Assembly (NCBI RefSeq): GCF_035917975.1
Contig: NZ_CP109130.1
Coordinates: 6,324,001-6,388,000, forward strand
Reading direction: 5' to 3'
Source: Streptosporangium sp. NBC_01756
GTDB taxonomy: Bacteria > Actinomycetota > Actinomycetes > Streptosporangiales > Streptosporangiaceae
Length of the DNA: 64,000 bases
Below are positions 37,279-48,297 of the stretch, piece after piece; the first letter of the stretch is position 1, and each line of letters starts with the position of its first letter. Both the position numbers and the translations under genes were made by a program. The notes under the pieces are model-generated. The model did not search any database and was not told the DNA's origin. It worked only from the letters and a program-made list of their open reading frames with translations.

Positions 37279-39603
37279 GTGGAGGGTGTCCACAGCAGCG
37301 AAGCCGTTATCGACAACGGCTCTTTCGGCACGCGTACCATCCGGTTCGAGACCGGGCGGCTCGCGCGCCAGGCGGCGGGTTCCGCCGTCGTCTATCTGGA
37401 TGACGAGACGATGGTCCTCTCTGCGACCACCGCCTCCAAGCATCCCAAGGAGAACCTCGACTTCTTCCCTCTCACGGTGGACGTCGAGGAGCGGATGTAC
37501 GCCGCGGGCCGTATCCCCGGCTCGTTCTTCCGCCGTGAGGGCCGTCCCTCCGAGGACGCCATCCTCACCTGCCGCCTGATCGACCGGCCGCTGCGCCCGT
37601 CCTTCGTCAAGGGCCTGCGCAACGAGATCCAGGTCGTGGCGACCATCATGGCGCTCAACCCCGACCACCTGTACGACGTGGTCGCGATCAACGCCGCGTC
37701 CCTGTCCACCCAGCTCGCCGGGCTGCCCTTCTCCGGCCCGATCGGCGGCGTCCGCGTCGCGCTGATCGAGGGCCAGTGGGTCGCCTTCCCGACCCACTCG
37801 GAGCTGGCGAACGCCACCTTCGACATGGTGGTCGCCGGGCGGACCCTGGAGGACGGCGATGTCGCGATCATGATGGTCGAGGCCGAGTCCACCCGCGACA
37901 CGCTCAAGCTCATCGCCGACGGCGCCGTCGCGCCGAACGAGGAGACCGTGGCCCAGGGCCTGGAGGCCTCCAAGCCCTTCATCAAGGTCCTGTGTGAGGC
38001 GCAGTCCAGGATCGCCCAGGTCGCCGCCAAGGAGACCGCGGAGTACCCGCTGTTCCTCGACTACCAGGACGACGTCCTGGAGGCCGTGACCAACGCGGTC
38101 AAGAGCGAGCTCGCCGCCGCGCTGACCATCGCCGGCAAGCAGGAGCGCGAGACCGAGCTCGACCGCGTCAAGGCGCTGGCCGTCGAGAAGGTCGGTTCCG
38201 AGTTCGAGGGCCGGGAGAAGGAGATCAGCGCCGCGTTCCGCTCGCTGACCAAGAAGCTCATGCGCGAGCGGGTCATCGCCGAGGGCGTCCGCATCGACGG
38301 CCGTGGCGTCAAGGACATCCGTCAGCTCAACGCCGAGGTCCACGTGGTGCCCCGGGTGCACGGCTCGGCCCTGTTCGAGCGCGGTGAGACCCAGATCCTG
38401 GGCATCACGACGCTGAACATGCTCCGCATGGAGCAGATGATCGACACGCTCAACCCCGAGCGCACCAAGCGCTACATGCACAACTACAACTTCCCGCCGT
38501 ACTCCACCGGTGAGACCGGCCGCGTGGGTTCTCCCAAGCGCCGCGAGATCGGCCACGGCGCGCTCGCCGAGCGGGCGCTCGTCCCGGTCCTCCCGGCCCG
38601 CGAGGAGTTCCCCTACGCGATCCGTCAGGTCTCCGAGGCGCTCGGCTCCAACGGCTCGACCTCCATGGGGTCGGTCTGCGCCTCGACCATGGCGCTGCTC
38701 GACGCGGGTGTCCCGCTCAAGGGCATCGTCGCGGGCATCGCGATGGGCCTGATCAACGAGGGCGACCAGTACGTCACGCTGACCGACATCCTCGGCGCCG
38801 AGGACGCCATGGGCGACATGGACTTCAAGGTCGCCGGCACCAAGGACGTCATCACCGCCCTCCAGCTCGACACCAAGCTCGACGGCATCCCGGCGTCGAT
38901 CCTGGCGGCCGCGCTGAAGCAGGCCAAGGGTGCCCGGCTGGCCATCATCGATGTGATGCAGGAGGCCATCGACTCTCCGGCGGAGATGAACGCGACGGCT
39001 CCGCGCATCATCACGATCAAGGTCCCGGTGGACAAGATCGGCGAAGTCATCGGCCCGAAGGGCAAGATGATCAACCAGATCCAGGACGACACCGGCGCCG
39101 AGATCACGATCGAGGACGACGGAACCATCTACATCGGCGCCACCGACGGCCCGTCCGCCGAGGCGGCCAGGTCGGCGATCAACGCCATCGCGAACCCGCA
39201 CATGCCGGAGGTCGGCGAGCGTTACCTGGGCACGGTCGTCAAGATCGCCGCCTTCGGTGCCTTCATCTCCCTCATGCCGGGCAAGGACGGCCTGCTGCAC
39301 GTCTCCCAGATCCGCAAGCTGCACGGTGGCAAGCGCATCGAGAACGTCGAGGACGTCATGAACGTCGGCGAGAAGGTCCAGGTGGAGATCGCCGAGATCG
39401 ACTCGCGCGGCAAGCTCTCCCTGGTCCCGGTCGAGGTGGTCGAGAAGGAGGCCGCGGCCAAGGCCGAGGGCGGCGCTCCCGAGGAGCAGCCCGCGGCGCC
39501 CGCGGCGTCCGCAGCGCCCGCAGCCGACGAGCGGCCCCGCCGCACCCGCACCCGCACCAGCGGCGGCGGCAGCAACCGTGGTGGAGAAGACCGCAACTCG
39601 TGA
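37279..39603 (+). CDS. pnp: polyribonucleotide nucleotidyltransferase (PNPase)
   Basis: 774 residues from GTG 37279 with AAGGAGG 7 nt upstream. Two RNase PH domains are present ([20 protein letters not shown] near the start and [20 protein letters not shown].. later; catalytic region [21 protein letters not shown]). The KH domain has [20 protein letters not shown] (about 585-605), and the S1 domain [21 protein letters not shown] then LLHVSQI. An Ala/Pro/Arg-rich tail follows. PNPase degrades RNA 3'-5' and in actinobacteria also adds 3' tails. The stop overlaps the M16 gene start (GTGA). Confidence 0.97.
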   Translation: MEGVHSSEAVIDNGSFGTRTIRFETGRLARQAAGSAVVYLDDETMVLSATTASKHPKENLDFFPLTVDVEERMYAAGRIPGSFFRREGRPSEDAILTCRLIDRPLRPSFVKGLRNEIQVVATIMALNPDHLYDVVAINAASLSTQLAGLPFSGPIGGVRVALIEGQWVAFPTHSELANATFDMVVAGRTLEDGDVAIMMVEAESTRDTLKLIADGAVAPNEETVAQGLEASKPFIKVLCEAQSRIAQVAAKETAEYPLFLDYQDDVLEAVTNAVKSELAAALTIAGKQERETELDRVKALAVEKVGSEFEGREKEISAAFRSLTKKLMRERVIAEGVRIDGRGVKDIRQLNAEVHVVPRVHGSALFERGETQILGITTLNMLRMEQMIDTLNPERTKRYMHNYNFPPYSTGETGRVGSPKRREIGHGALAERALVPVLPAREEFPYAIRQVSEALGSNGSTSMGSVCASTMALLDAGVPLKGIVAGIAMGLINEGDQYVTLTDILGAEDAMGDMDFKVAGTKDVITALQLDTKLDGIPASILAAALKQAKGARLAIIDVMQEAIDSPAEMNATAPRIITIKVPVDKIGEVIGPKGKMINQIQDDTGAEITIEDDGTIYIGATDGPSAEAARSAINAIANPHMPEVGERYLGTVVKIAAFGAFISLMPGKDGLLHVSQIRKLHGGKRIENVEDVMNVGEKVQVEIAEIDSRGKLSLVPVEVVEKEAAAKAEGGAPEEQPAAPAASAAPAADERPRRTRTRTSGGGSNRGGEDRNS

Positions 39604-40913
39604 CGACCACCACTCTGTACCCCGGCAAGGACGGTGCCGGGGTCGTGCAGCGCACCGTCCTCCCCGGTGGGCTCCGGGTGGTGACCGAGTCCATGCCGAC
39701 CGTGCGTTCCGTCGCGGTCGGCATGTGGGTCGGCATCGGATCCAGAGACGAGTCCCCCGAGCACATGGGGTCCTCCCACTTCCTTGAGCACCTGCTGTTC
39801 AAGGGCACTCCGACGCGGGACGCGCTGGAGATCTCCGCCGCGATCGAGGGCATCGGCGGTGAGATCAACGCCTTCACCGCCAAGGAGTACACCTGCTACT
39901 ACGCGCGGGTCCTCGACGAGGACCTGCGGGTGGCGATCGACGTGCTCGCCGACGTGGTGACCTCCTCGCTCATCACTCCGGAGGACGTCGAGGCCGAGCG
40001 TGGCGTGATCCTGGAGGAGATCGCCATGCACGACGACGACCCGTCCGACATGGTGCACGAGCAGTTCTCCGCAGAGATGTACGGCGACACGCCCATCGGC
40101 CGGCCGATCCTCGGCACGGTCGATTCGATCAACGCCGTCAGCCGCGACCGGATCGCGGAGTACTACCGCCGTTACTACCTGCCGACGCACACCGTGGTGT
40201 CGGTGGCGGGCAACGTCTCCCATGAGCAGGTCGTGGCGCTGGTCGCCGCCGCCTACGAGCGGGCCGGCGCCCTCGGCGGAGACGCCTCGCCGGTCGCCCC
40301 GCGGCTGTCGGGTCCCGGCGCCGAGGCCCGTCCCGGAGTGCGGATGGTGCACCGGCCGACCGAGCAGGCCAACCTGGTCCTCGGCACGACCGGCCTCACC
40401 CGCACCGACGATCGCCGCTTCGCACTCGGCGTGTTCAACGCGGCCCTGGGCGGCGGCATGTCCTCGCGGCTGTTCCAGGAGATCAGGGAGAAGCGGGGGC
40501 TGGCCTACTCCGCCTACTCCTACACCTCCTCCTACGCCGACACCGGGCAGTTCGGCATCTACGTCGGCTGTCTGCCGTCGAAGATCGACGAAGTGCTGAA
40601 GATCTGCCGGGAGGAGGTCCTCCAGGCGGTCACGGACGGCATCACCGAGGAGGAGATCGCCCGCGGCAAGGGCCAGATGCGCGGCGGTCTCGTGCTCGGG
40701 CTGGAGGACACCGGCTCCAGGATGTCCAGGATCGGCAAGGGCGAGCTCGTCTACGACGAGTTGCTCTCGGTCGACGAGGTCCTCGCCAAAATCGAGGCGG
40801 TGACTCCGGAGGAGATCACGGAAATCGCCCGTGACGTCCTCAACCGGCCGATGACCCTTGCGGTGATCGGGCCCTACGAGGACAAGGACTTCGGCTGGGC
40901 CGTGAACGGCTAG
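39600..40913 (+). CDS. M16 family zinc metallopeptidase (processing-peptidase-like)
   Basis: 437 residues from GTG 39600, overlapping the pnp stop by 4 nt. The inverted zinc motif is [11 protein letters not shown] (HxxEH, about residues 60-64), with the downstream Glu in [40 protein letters not shown] and [20 protein letters not shown] mark the second, non-catalytic half. The family cleaves peptides in a closed chamber. This gene always follows pnp in many actinobacteria. A strong terminator lies at 40928. Confidence 0.92.
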   Translation: MTTTTLYPGKDGAGVVQRTVLPGGLRVVTESMPTVRSVAVGMWVGIGSRDESPEHMGSSHFLEHLLFKGTPTRDALEISAAIEGIGGEINAFTAKEYTCYYARVLDEDLRVAIDVLADVVTSSLITPEDVEAERGVILEEIAMHDDDPSDMVHEQFSAEMYGDTPIGRPILGTVDSINAVSRDRIAEYYRRYYLPTHTVVSVAGNVSHEQVVALVAAAYERAGALGGDASPVAPRLSGPGAEARPGVRMVHRPTEQANLVLGTTGLTRTDDRRFALGVFNAALGGGMSSRLFQEIREKRGLAYSAYSYTSSYADTGQFGIYVGCLPSKIDEVLKICREEVLQAVTDGITEEEIARGKGQMRGGLVLGLEDTGSRMSRIGKGELVYDELLSVDEVLAKIEAVTPEEITEIARDVLNRPMTLAVIGPYEDKDFGWAVNG

Positions 40914-41867
<954 letters not shown>

Positions 41868-41955
41868 CCCGGGGCGTCGCAGCGCGGGCAGGCGCGCACC
41901 GCTCAGAGTGGGCGCCAGGCCGTAGGCATCTGCATTTGATCACGCCGGGAGGCGG

Positions 41956-42062
41956 CCAGGTTTCCGCGAGGGCGGGCTGGGCGGGGCCCGGCGACGACCG
42001 AGGTCGTGGTGTACCGGATCGTCTGCGAGGCTCTGGTGAACGTGGCCAGGCACGCGGCCTGA
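41956..42062 (+). pseudogene. remnant of a histidine kinase C-terminal region
   Basis: The frame reads TTEVVVYRIVCEALVNVARH and then AA followed by TGA at 42060-42062. E.VVYRI..EAL.N..RHA is the conserved phosphoacceptor/ATPase junction of NarL-type (HisKA_3) sensor kinases, the place where the N-box begins. The usual remainder (N-box through G-box) is missing, replaced by a stop. Upstream sequence shows no helix bundle. It is a broken piece, probably left from a deletion. Confidence 0.5.
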
Positions 42063-42103
42063 GGTGGAGCCCGCCGCCCCCGAGGCGGGCTCCACAAGCT
42101 GCG

Positions 42104-43183
42104 TCAGCGGGTCGGGCGGTTCACGTCGGCGCGGCGGGCGGGCAGGTCGGGCTCCTCGTCCGTCCAGCCGGCCCGCTTGATCGCCTCGAACGTACGGTTC
42201 TGCCCGATCGACGACTCGAGCGCAAGAGGCTGCCCGGTGGCGGTGTCCACCACCAGCCGATACTCCTCGCCCGGACCTCCCGTCTGGCTGACCGCCTGGC
42301 CGACGCGGCCGAGCGGGTCGGTGGCCGCGCCCTGTGTGGTGGTGCCGGGCAGCGCGGCGAGCATCCGGTACGTGGCGGCGCGCACCTCCGGGGAGGTGGG
42401 AAAGCTCATGATGAGCCGCGACCCGGTCTCGAAGAGCTGGGCGTTCATGTCCACGGGCTCGGCGCCGTACGCCTTGGTGACCAACTTCTCCAGGTAGCCG
42501 CGCAGCCCTTCGGGGGCGGTCGGCAGCCGGCTCAGCGTCTCCGGCGTCATGGGCGTGTTCAGCAGGCTCAGCATCTTGCCACTGGTATCGCGGAGGGCGT
42601 CGCGCTCGCCCGGCCCGGTCTTCAGAGTCAGCGCCGGGGTGGTGTCGGGGAACGTCCAGCTCGCCGGGGAGCCGGCGGCCCGCCAGGCGGCATCGTCCTT
42701 CGGCGTGGCGGGCTTGACGCCCAGGTCCTGCCTGATCATCCAGGTCTGCTGCCCGTCGGCGCGTGGCAGCCAGATCTCGATCGACTGGTTCGACCGGAGA
42801 GTGTAGGCGTCGGTCGGGTCGCGCCGCTCGTGGCCGCTGACGCCGCTGAGCACCCAGTACTTCCCGTCCTGCGGGGTGGTGGAGACCGAGTTGGCGGCGG
42901 CCAGCAGGATCTGCGAGGCCGACAGGATCGGCTTGGGCTCAGACGTGCCCGAGCCGCCGATCACGACCGCCATCGCGGCGGCGGCGCCCAGCAGGCCCAC
43001 GCCGAAAGCGCCCCAGCGCGAGGCGCGGGCGGCACGCCGGGCCGGACGGGACCTGCCTACCGGGCGCACCGGTTCGGCCTCCTGGGCGTAGGCGGCGGCG
43101 AGTCTGGCCGCCCCGCTGTAGATCACCTCACGCGAGGGCGGCGGCGCGTCGTACAGATCGCGGAGCAAGGTCAGGTCATCCAT
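42104..43183 (-). CDS. CU044_5270 family membrane protein, probable sigma-factor partner
   Basis: 359 residues from ATG 43183, with GGAG about 8 nt upstream. The cytoplasmic N-terminus (MDDLTLLRDLYDAPPPS) is followed by one membrane helix at about 60-82 (AFGVGLLGAAAAMAVVIGG) and a large extracytoplasmic domain. The pattern matches CU044_5270 proteins, which accompany ECF sigma factors and probably act as their anti-sigma or sensor. It overlaps the sigma gene by 8 nt. No classical zinc anti-sigma motif is visible. Confidence 0.75.
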   Translation of the reverse strand: MDDLTLLRDLYDAPPPSREVIYSGAARLAAAYAQEAEPVRPVGRSRPARRAARASRWGAFGVGLLGAAAAMAVVIGGSGTSEPKPILSASQILLAAANSVSTTPQDGKYWVLSGVSGHERRDPTDAYTLRSNQSIEIWLPRADGQQTWMIRQDLGVKPATPKDDAAWRAAGSPASWTFPDTTPALTLKTGPGERDALRDTSGKMLSLLNTPMTPETLSRLPTAPEGLRGYLEKLVTKAYGAEPVDMNAQLFETGSRLIMSFPTSPEVRAATYRMLAALPGTTTQGAATDPLGRVGQAVSQTGGPGEEYRLVVDTATGQPLALESSIGQNRTFEAIKRAGWTDEEPDLPARRADVNRPTR

Positions 43184-43781
43184 GGGTTTCTCCAAGCATG
43201 GGGTTGGCTCCGCCCAGGGCAGCGCGCAGTTTCCTTCTGATCCGGTTGAGCCGGGAGCCGACGGTGCCGGCCGGGATGTCGAGGGCCTGGCCGATCTCCT
43301 GGTAGCTGAGATCCGCCAGCGCGAGCAGCAGCAGCACGTCGCGGTCGGCGTCCGGCATCGCGTCCAGCGCGGAGGCGAGCCGTCCCTTGACGCTCGCCGC
43401 CGTCACCCGCCCGGTCACCACGTCCTCGTGCCCGGTGTCGGCCGGCTCGTCGGCCACAGCCCGCCGCATGATCTGCAGCTGGCGGGTCTCACGCTTGCGG
43501 TGCTGGGCAATGACGTTGGAGGCGATTCCGTACAGCCAGCCACGCACGACGCCGCGGCGGGCGTCGAAGTCGGCCCGGCTGCGGAAGGCGGCCAGGAAGA
43601 TCTCCGCCGTCAGGTCGTCGGCCGCCTGCGTCCCCAGCCGGCCGGCGACGAACCGATGAATCTCGGTGGCATAGCGGTCGTACAGCACCCCGAAACGCTC
43701 GGGGACGCGCAGGGACTCCTCTATCACGTGAGCGTCCGCGACCTCCTGCGGCAGAGCGCTCACCTCCCGTAGCGCACTCAT
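43176..43781 (-). CDS. ECF-type RNA polymerase sigma factor
   Basis: 201 residues, with CGGAG about 6 nt upstream. Region 2 has RFGVLYDRYATEIHRFVAGRLGTQAADDLTAEIFLAAFRSRA (about 28-68) followed by RGWLYGIASNVIAQHRKRE. Region 4 has DADRDVLLLLALADLSYQEIGQALDIPAGTVGSRLNRIRRKLR (about 145-190). It lacks extra domains. It is cotranscribed with its membrane partner and divergent from a secreted subtilase, which may be a target. A large inverted repeat lies between them. Confidence 0.93.
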   Translation of the reverse strand: MSALREVSALPQEVADAHVIEESLRVPERFGVLYDRYATEIHRFVAGRLGTQAADDLTAEIFLAAFRSRADFDARRGVVRGWLYGIASNVIAQHRKRETRQLQIMRRAVADEPADTGHEDVVTGRVTAASVKGRLASALDAMPDADRDVLLLLALADLSYQEIGQALDIPAGTVGSRLNRIRRKLRAALGGANPMLGETHG

Positions 43782-43806
43782 GCGATCTCCGTGTATCTGT
43801 GTGGTG

Positions 43807-43895
43807 TCACACCCCTACTTGGCGAAACCTTCCTCCCTTCTTCACGGCAAGGAACCGTGAAGAGGTCGCGCCTCTTCCGCCAAGTAGTGGTGTGA
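43807..43895. promoter_or_regulatory. large inverted repeat in the sigma factor/protease divergent region
   Basis: Arms TCACACCCCTACTTGGCG (43807-43824) and CGCCAAGTAGTGGTGTGA (43878-43895) match at 17 of 18 positions. Between them are nested repeats: TCTTCACGG-N7-CCGTGAAGA and GAAGAGG-N5-CCTCTTC. The right arm ends 2 nt before the protease ATG at 43898; the left arm lies about 26 nt before the sigma ATG at 43781. Each gene therefore carries the same element upstream in its own direction, compatible with a shared regulator or sigma-dependent promoter pair. Confidence 0.65.
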
Positions 43896-43897
43896 TC

Positions 43898-46800
43898 ATG
43901 AAACTGACCGCGGTCTCGCTGACCGCAGCCCTCCTGAGCGCGGGCCCGCCACCCGCGTCGCCCGCGTCCGGCGCGCCCGCGGCGGCGGACTCCCCCCGTA
44001 CGGTGACGCTGATCACCGGCGACCACGTGCGCGTCACCGGGGACAGCGTCCAGGTGACCCCCGGCGAGGGCCGCTCTTCCGTCGCCTTCAGCACACAGAA
44101 GATCGGCGGCCGGCTCCGGGTCGTGCCCGCCGACGCCTTCGCCGCGCTGGGCAGCGGCCGGCTCGACCCCCGCCTGTTCGATGTCTCGACCCTGCTGGAG
44201 TACGGCTACGACGACCGCCGCGCCGACCTGCCGCTCATCATCGGCGGCTCTGACGCGCGCTCGCTGACGGCCCCGCGCGGCGCGACCGTCACCCGCCGAC
44301 TGCCCGCCGTGAACGGCATGGCCGTACGGCAGAGCAAGCGCGAGGGCGCCCGTGCCTGGAAGGACTTGCGCGGCGCGCTGGCCACGAAGACGACCAGGAT
44401 CTGGCTGGACGGCAAAGCCGTCCTCTCCCTGGATGAGAGCGTCAAGCAGATCGGCGCCCCCGCCGCCTGGGAGAAGGGCTTCACCGGGACCGGCGTGAAG
44501 GTCGCGATCCTGGACAGCGGCGTCGACGACACCCACCCCGACCTGGCCGGAAAGGTGACCGCCAGGAAGAACTTCACCGGCGACGGCACCGACGCCGACC
44601 TCACTGGGCACGGCACCCACGTCGCCTCGACGGTCGCCGGCGGCGGCGTGGCCTCCGGCGGGCGCTACCGCGGCGTCGCGCCCGGCGCCACGCTGCTGGA
44701 CGCCAAGGTGTGCCCGACCCGCATGTGCGAGGAATCGGCGATCCTGGCGGGCATGCAGTGGGCCGCCGAGCAGGGCGCCAGGGTGGCGAACCTCAGCATC
44801 GGCCGGCCGGAGATGCCCGGCTTCGACCCGCTGGAGGAGGCCGTCCAGACGCTGACCGAGCAGTACGGCATGCTCTTCGTGGTGGCGGCGGGCAACTATG
44901 GCAAGCAGGGCACCGTCACCTCCCCGGCCACCGCTGATGCGGCGCTCGCCGTCGGCGCGGTGGACGGCGCCGATCAGCTCGCCCGCTTCTCCAGCCAGGG
45001 TCCGCGGGCAAGCGACGGGGGGCTGAAGCCCGACATCACCGCGCCGGGTGTCGCCATCATGGCGGCGCGGAGCAAGGACCTCGCCGGCGAGGGCCCGTAC
45101 ACCGAGATGTCCGGCACCTCGATGGCCGCCCCGCACGTCGCCGGCGCAGCCGCCATCGCCGCAGGGCAGCACCCCGACTGGACGGCCGAGCAGCTCAAGG
45201 CCGCGCTGATGGCAGCCGCCCGCCCACAGCCGGGCACCGGCGTCCATGCCCAGGGCGCCGGCCGCGTCGACGTGGCCCGCGCGATCGCGCAGACGGTGAC
45301 CACCACGCCCAGCTCGCTGGGTTTCGGCCGGCAGGCGTGGCCGCACGGCGACGACCAGCCGATCACGAAGAAGCTCTCCTACCGCAACGCCGGCTCCGCC
45401 CCGGTGACGCTGCGGCTGGCGATGCGCGGCGACGCGGCGGTGTTCGCCGTTACCCCGGAGACCGTCACCGTCCCGGCCGGCGGCCAGGCGGAGGTGTCGG
45501 TCACCGCCGACACGCGTGGCGGCAGCCCGGACGGGCTCACCGGCGCATACCTGGAGGCGACCGCCGACGGCGTGATCGTCACCGGCACCCCGGTCGCCGT
45601 CGACAAGGAGGTCCAGAGCTACGACCTGACGCTGCGCGGCGCCGACCCGAACGGCCTAACCACGATCCTGCGCACCGACGTCGACACGCGGGACCTGAAC
45701 CCGGTGACCGTACTACCGGAGGCCGACGGCACCGCCACCGTCCGGCTGCCCAAGGGCACCTACACCGTCGACAGCAAAACCCTCGGCGACCAGGGTCTCA
45801 CCATGCTCGTCGGTCCGGGCCTACGGCTGGAGGCGGACCGGACGGTGACGCTCGACCAGAACGCCGCCCGCCCGGTCTCCATCGACCCGCCGGACCCGGC
45901 CGCCGCCCACCTGCTCACCGAGGTGACCTACTCCGGCGTGGCGCTCGACGGCCGGCCGTACTACCTGGGCGCCATGGTCACCATGTTCGACCCGAAGCCA
46001 CGGATCCGCACCGCGCAGATCGGCGCCGAGCGTCCCGGCGACCTGCGGACCAAGGTCTCAGGCCAGTGGGCCATACCCGATCCCGACGGCGGCCTCACCG
46101 GCAGCGCCACCTCCTACCGGCTGGCCTGGTTCCTGCACGGGCAGGTGCCCACCGGCTTCACCAAGCAGGTCGAGCGGAAGGACCTGGCCGCAGTCCGCCG
46201 CAGCTACGCCGTCCAGCGGGCGGGCGCCACCGTGAGCATCGCCAGCGGCGCCTGGCCCGCCGGCGGCACATTCTTCAACACCCTGTTCGTCACCGAGTTC
46301 GCCGGGCCGTTCACCCACACGGAGTACGTCAACACCGACGGCGGCATCCGGTGGAAGCACTTCATGATGGAGATCGCCGAGAATTCAGGCGGTGACACTA
46401 CCTCGGCCGCCACCCGGTACGAGGCGGGACGCGCGTACGTGGAGCAGTGGAACCGGGGCGTCTTCGGGCCGGCCCTCGTCAACGACATGGACGAACCCGT
46501 CGTCACCCGCGCCGGCGACGTCGTCACCGCCGCGCCGGAGCTCTACGCCGACGGCGCCGGACGCACCGGGCTGTCGGAAGCCACCAAGGCGCGCATCGCT
46601 CTCTACCGGGACGGGCAGCTCGTGGCCGAGGTGCCGGACCTGTATGCCCGCTTCACCGTGCCGTCCGCCGCCGCCCGCTACCGGCTGGTGGCCGAGAGCG
46701 AGCGCGGCCCCGAGCCGGCGTCGTCCATCCGCACCTCGATCGCCTGGACGTTCCGATCCGCCGCCGGGACCGACGGGCCCCTGCCGCTGTCCGTGATCGG

Positions 46801-47089
46801 CTTCGCGCCGCCGCTGGACGAGCGGAACACCGCGCCGGCCGGGAAGGCGTACGCCGTGCCCGTGACCGTCCGGGCCCAGCCGGGCTCGGCGGCCGGGACG
46901 GTGCGCGCCCTGACCGTGGACGTCTCCTACGACGACGGCGCCACCTGGCAGAAGGCCCCGGTCGCGGGCGGCGTCGTCCTCCTGCGCCACCCGGCGGCAG
47001 CCGGCTTCGTCTCACTGCGCGCCCGCGCGACCACCGCCTCGGGAGGCACGACCGACCAGACGATCATCCGCGCCTACCGCATCGCCTGA
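43898..47089 (+). CDS. secreted S8 subtilisin-like serine protease
   Basis: 1063 residues from ATG 43898. A short signal peptide (LTAVSLTAALLSAGPPP) precedes the mature protein. The S8 triad is intact: Asp in AILDSGVDDTHPDL (about 205), His in GHGTHVASTVAGG (about 238), Ser in SGTSMAAPHVAGAA (about 408). A middle region includes beta-sandwich modules, and the C-terminus has DVSYDDGATWQKAPV. It resembles large actinobacterial extracellular proteases. The divergent sigma pair may control it. A strong bidirectional terminator lies at its 3' end. Confidence 0.9.
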   Translation: MKLTAVSLTAALLSAGPPPASPASGAPAAADSPRTVTLITGDHVRVTGDSVQVTPGEGRSSVAFSTQKIGGRLRVVPADAFAALGSGRLDPRLFDVSTLLEYGYDDRRADLPLIIGGSDARSLTAPRGATVTRRLPAVNGMAVRQSKREGARAWKDLRGALATKTTRIWLDGKAVLSLDESVKQIGAPAAWEKGFTGTGVKVAILDSGVDDTHPDLAGKVTARKNFTGDGTDADLTGHGTHVASTVAGGGVASGGRYRGVAPGATLLDAKVCPTRMCEESAILAGMQWAAEQGARVANLSIGRPEMPGFDPLEEAVQTLTEQYGMLFVVAAGNYGKQGTVTSPATADAALAVGAVDGADQLARFSSQGPRASDGGLKPDITAPGVAIMAARSKDLAGEGPYTEMSGTSMAAPHVAGAAAIAAGQHPDWTAEQLKAALMAAARPQPGTGVHAQGAGRVDVARAIAQTVTTTPSSLGFGRQAWPHGDDQPITKKLSYRNAGSAPVTLRLAMRGDAAVFAVTPETVTVPAGGQAEVSVTADTRGGSPDGLTGAYLEATADGVIVTGTPVAVDKEVQSYDLTLRGADPNGLTTILRTDVDTRDLNPVTVLPEADGTATVRLPKGTYTVDSKTLGDQGLTMLVGPGLRLEADRTVTLDQNAARPVSIDPPDPAAAHLLTEVTYSGVALDGRPYYLGAMVTMFDPKPRIRTAQIGAERPGDLRTKVSGQWAIPDPDGGLTGSATSYRLAWFLHGQVPTGFTKQVERKDLAAVRRSYAVQRAGATVSIASGAWPAGGTFFNTLFVTEFAGPFTHTEYVNTDGGIRWKHFMMEIAENSGGDTTSAATRYEAGRAYVEQWNRGVFGPALVNDMDEPVVTRAGDVVTAAPELYADGAGRTGLSEATKARIALYRDGQLVAEVPDLYARFTVPSAAARYRLVAESERGPEPASSIRTSIAWTFRSAAGTDGPLPLSVIGFAPPLDERNTAPAGKAYAVPVTVRAQPGSAAGTVRALTVDVSYDDGATWQKAPVAGGVVLLRHPAAAGFVSLRARATTASGGTTDQTIIRAYRIA

Positions 47090-47092
47090 CCC

Positions 47093-47138
47093 TCCTGCCG
47101 CCTCGCCCCCTTCGGGGGAACCGGGCGAGGCGGCAGGA
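47093..47138. terminator. bidirectional terminator between convergent genes
   Basis: A perfect 16-bp stem (47093-47108 TCCTGCCGCCTCGCCC with 47123-47138) has an inner CCCC-TTCG-GGGG hairpin in its loop. It separates the protease from the oxidoreductase ending at 47148 and can serve both. Confidence 0.8.
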
Positions 47139-47147
47139 CGGATGAGA

Positions 47148-48149
47148 TCATTTGTGGTCGACGGTGACGATGATCTTGCCCACCTGAGCGCTCGCCTCCA
47201 GGTAGCGGTGTGCTTCGACGATCTCGTCCAAGCCGAAGGTGCGGTCCACGACGGGCTGGAAGGCGCCGGTACGCAGGCCTGAGGAGACGAACGCCTCGGC
47301 CCGGCGCAGCCGCTCCGGATCGGTGGTCGTCTCATGGAGGGTGTAGGTGCGCATGTTCAGCGCGGGCATGCCGAGCTCGAACCCCGGATAAGGGGTCACC
47401 TCGCCGCTCAGCCCACCGTAGATGAACAGGGTGCCGCCGGGGGCGACCACCTTGCCCAGGTTCACCACACCGGGGCCGGCGACGGCGTCGAAGACGAACT
47501 CGGCGCCCCGTCCTCGGGTCAGGTCGAGCACTCGCTCGACGACGTCCTCCTCGTCGGTGACGATCACCTCGGCCGCTCCCGCCTTGAGCAGCGCGGCCTT
47601 CTTGGCGCCGGTGCGGGTGGTGGCGATGGGCGTCGCCCCGACCCGGTTGGCGGTCTGGATCGCGGCCAGGCCCACACTGCTGGAGGCGGCGGTCAGCACG
47701 ACCGTGTCCCCGGCACCCATCCCGCCGACCTCCACCAGCGCGCCGTAGGCCGTCACGTACGGCATCCACACCGCCGCGCCCTCGACCGCGTCGAGCCCGT
47801 CGGGGCGGTGCAGCACCGCGGACGCGGGGACGATCGCGCGCTCGGCGTAGACGCCGTAGTCGTTCATCGAGAACGCGGGCACCACGCTGACCGGCTGGCC
47901 GATCTCGAACCCCGCCGCGTGCGCGCCGACGGCCTCGACCACTCCCGCGGCCTCGGCTCCGAGCCGGGCGGGGAACCGCTTGACCGATTCGATGTAGTGG
48001 CCGCTGCGGAACAGTATCTCGGCACGGTTGAGGCCGATCGCGTCCACCCGGATCAACAGCTCATCGGGTCGGGGATCGCCGACCGCCACGTCCTCCAGTC
48101 GCAGCACATCCGGGCCTCCGTACTCATGGAACCGCACCGTCCTGGCCAT
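47148..48149 (-). CDS. zinc-independent alcohol dehydrogenase/quinone oxidoreductase (MDR family)
   Basis: 333 residues. The N-terminal MDR domain has VRFHEYGGPDVLRLEDVAVG and IGLNRAEILFRSGHY; no zinc-ligand Cys/His set is visible, so it is the zeta-crystallin-like type. The NAD(P) fold shows VVLTAASSSVGLAAIQTANRVGA (about 145-167), and VGKIIVTVD is the C-terminal end. It is likely an NADPH-dependent reductase for alpha,beta-unsaturated carbonyls. ATG 48149 was chosen over GTG 48152. Divergent from an ArsR gene at 48298, which probably controls it. Confidence 0.85.
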   Translation of the reverse strand: MARTVRFHEYGGPDVLRLEDVAVGDPRPDELLIRVDAIGLNRAEILFRSGHYIESVKRFPARLGAEAAGVVEAVGAHAAGFEIGQPVSVVPAFSMNDYGVYAERAIVPASAVLHRPDGLDAVEGAAVWMPYVTAYGALVEVGGMGAGDTVVLTAASSSVGLAAIQTANRVGATPIATTRTGAKKAALLKAGAAEVIVTDEEDVVERVLDLTRGRGAEFVFDAVAGPGVVNLGKVVAPGGTLFIYGGLSGEVTPYPGFELGMPALNMRTYTLHETTTDPERLRRAEAFVSSGLRTGAFQPVVDRTFGLDEIVEAHRYLEASAQVGKIIVTVDHK

Positions 48150-48220
48150 CACGCGTCATCCCTTCCGATCCGGTGTCGGCGGCGCGGAACTCGCGGCGCC
48201 GTGCCTCACTCAAGCGGAAA

Positions 48221-48276
48221 GTACGATAACTGTCAAACTTTGATGTTCGTAGTACTTTGACGTGTGTCGTACGATA
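48221..48276. promoter_or_regulatory. AT-rich divergent promoter region with repeated elements
   Basis: Direct copies of GTACGATA occur at 48221-48228 and 48269-48276, a perfect TCGTACGA at 48267-48274, and an odd palindrome TCAAACTTTGA at 48233-48243. Minus-strand TTGACA (48236-48231) is a perfect -35 for the oxidoreductase. The region separates an ArsR gene from its likely target, so it should hold the operator. Confidence 0.5.
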
Positions 48277-48297
48277 CGTACAGGAGGTCGACAGGCG

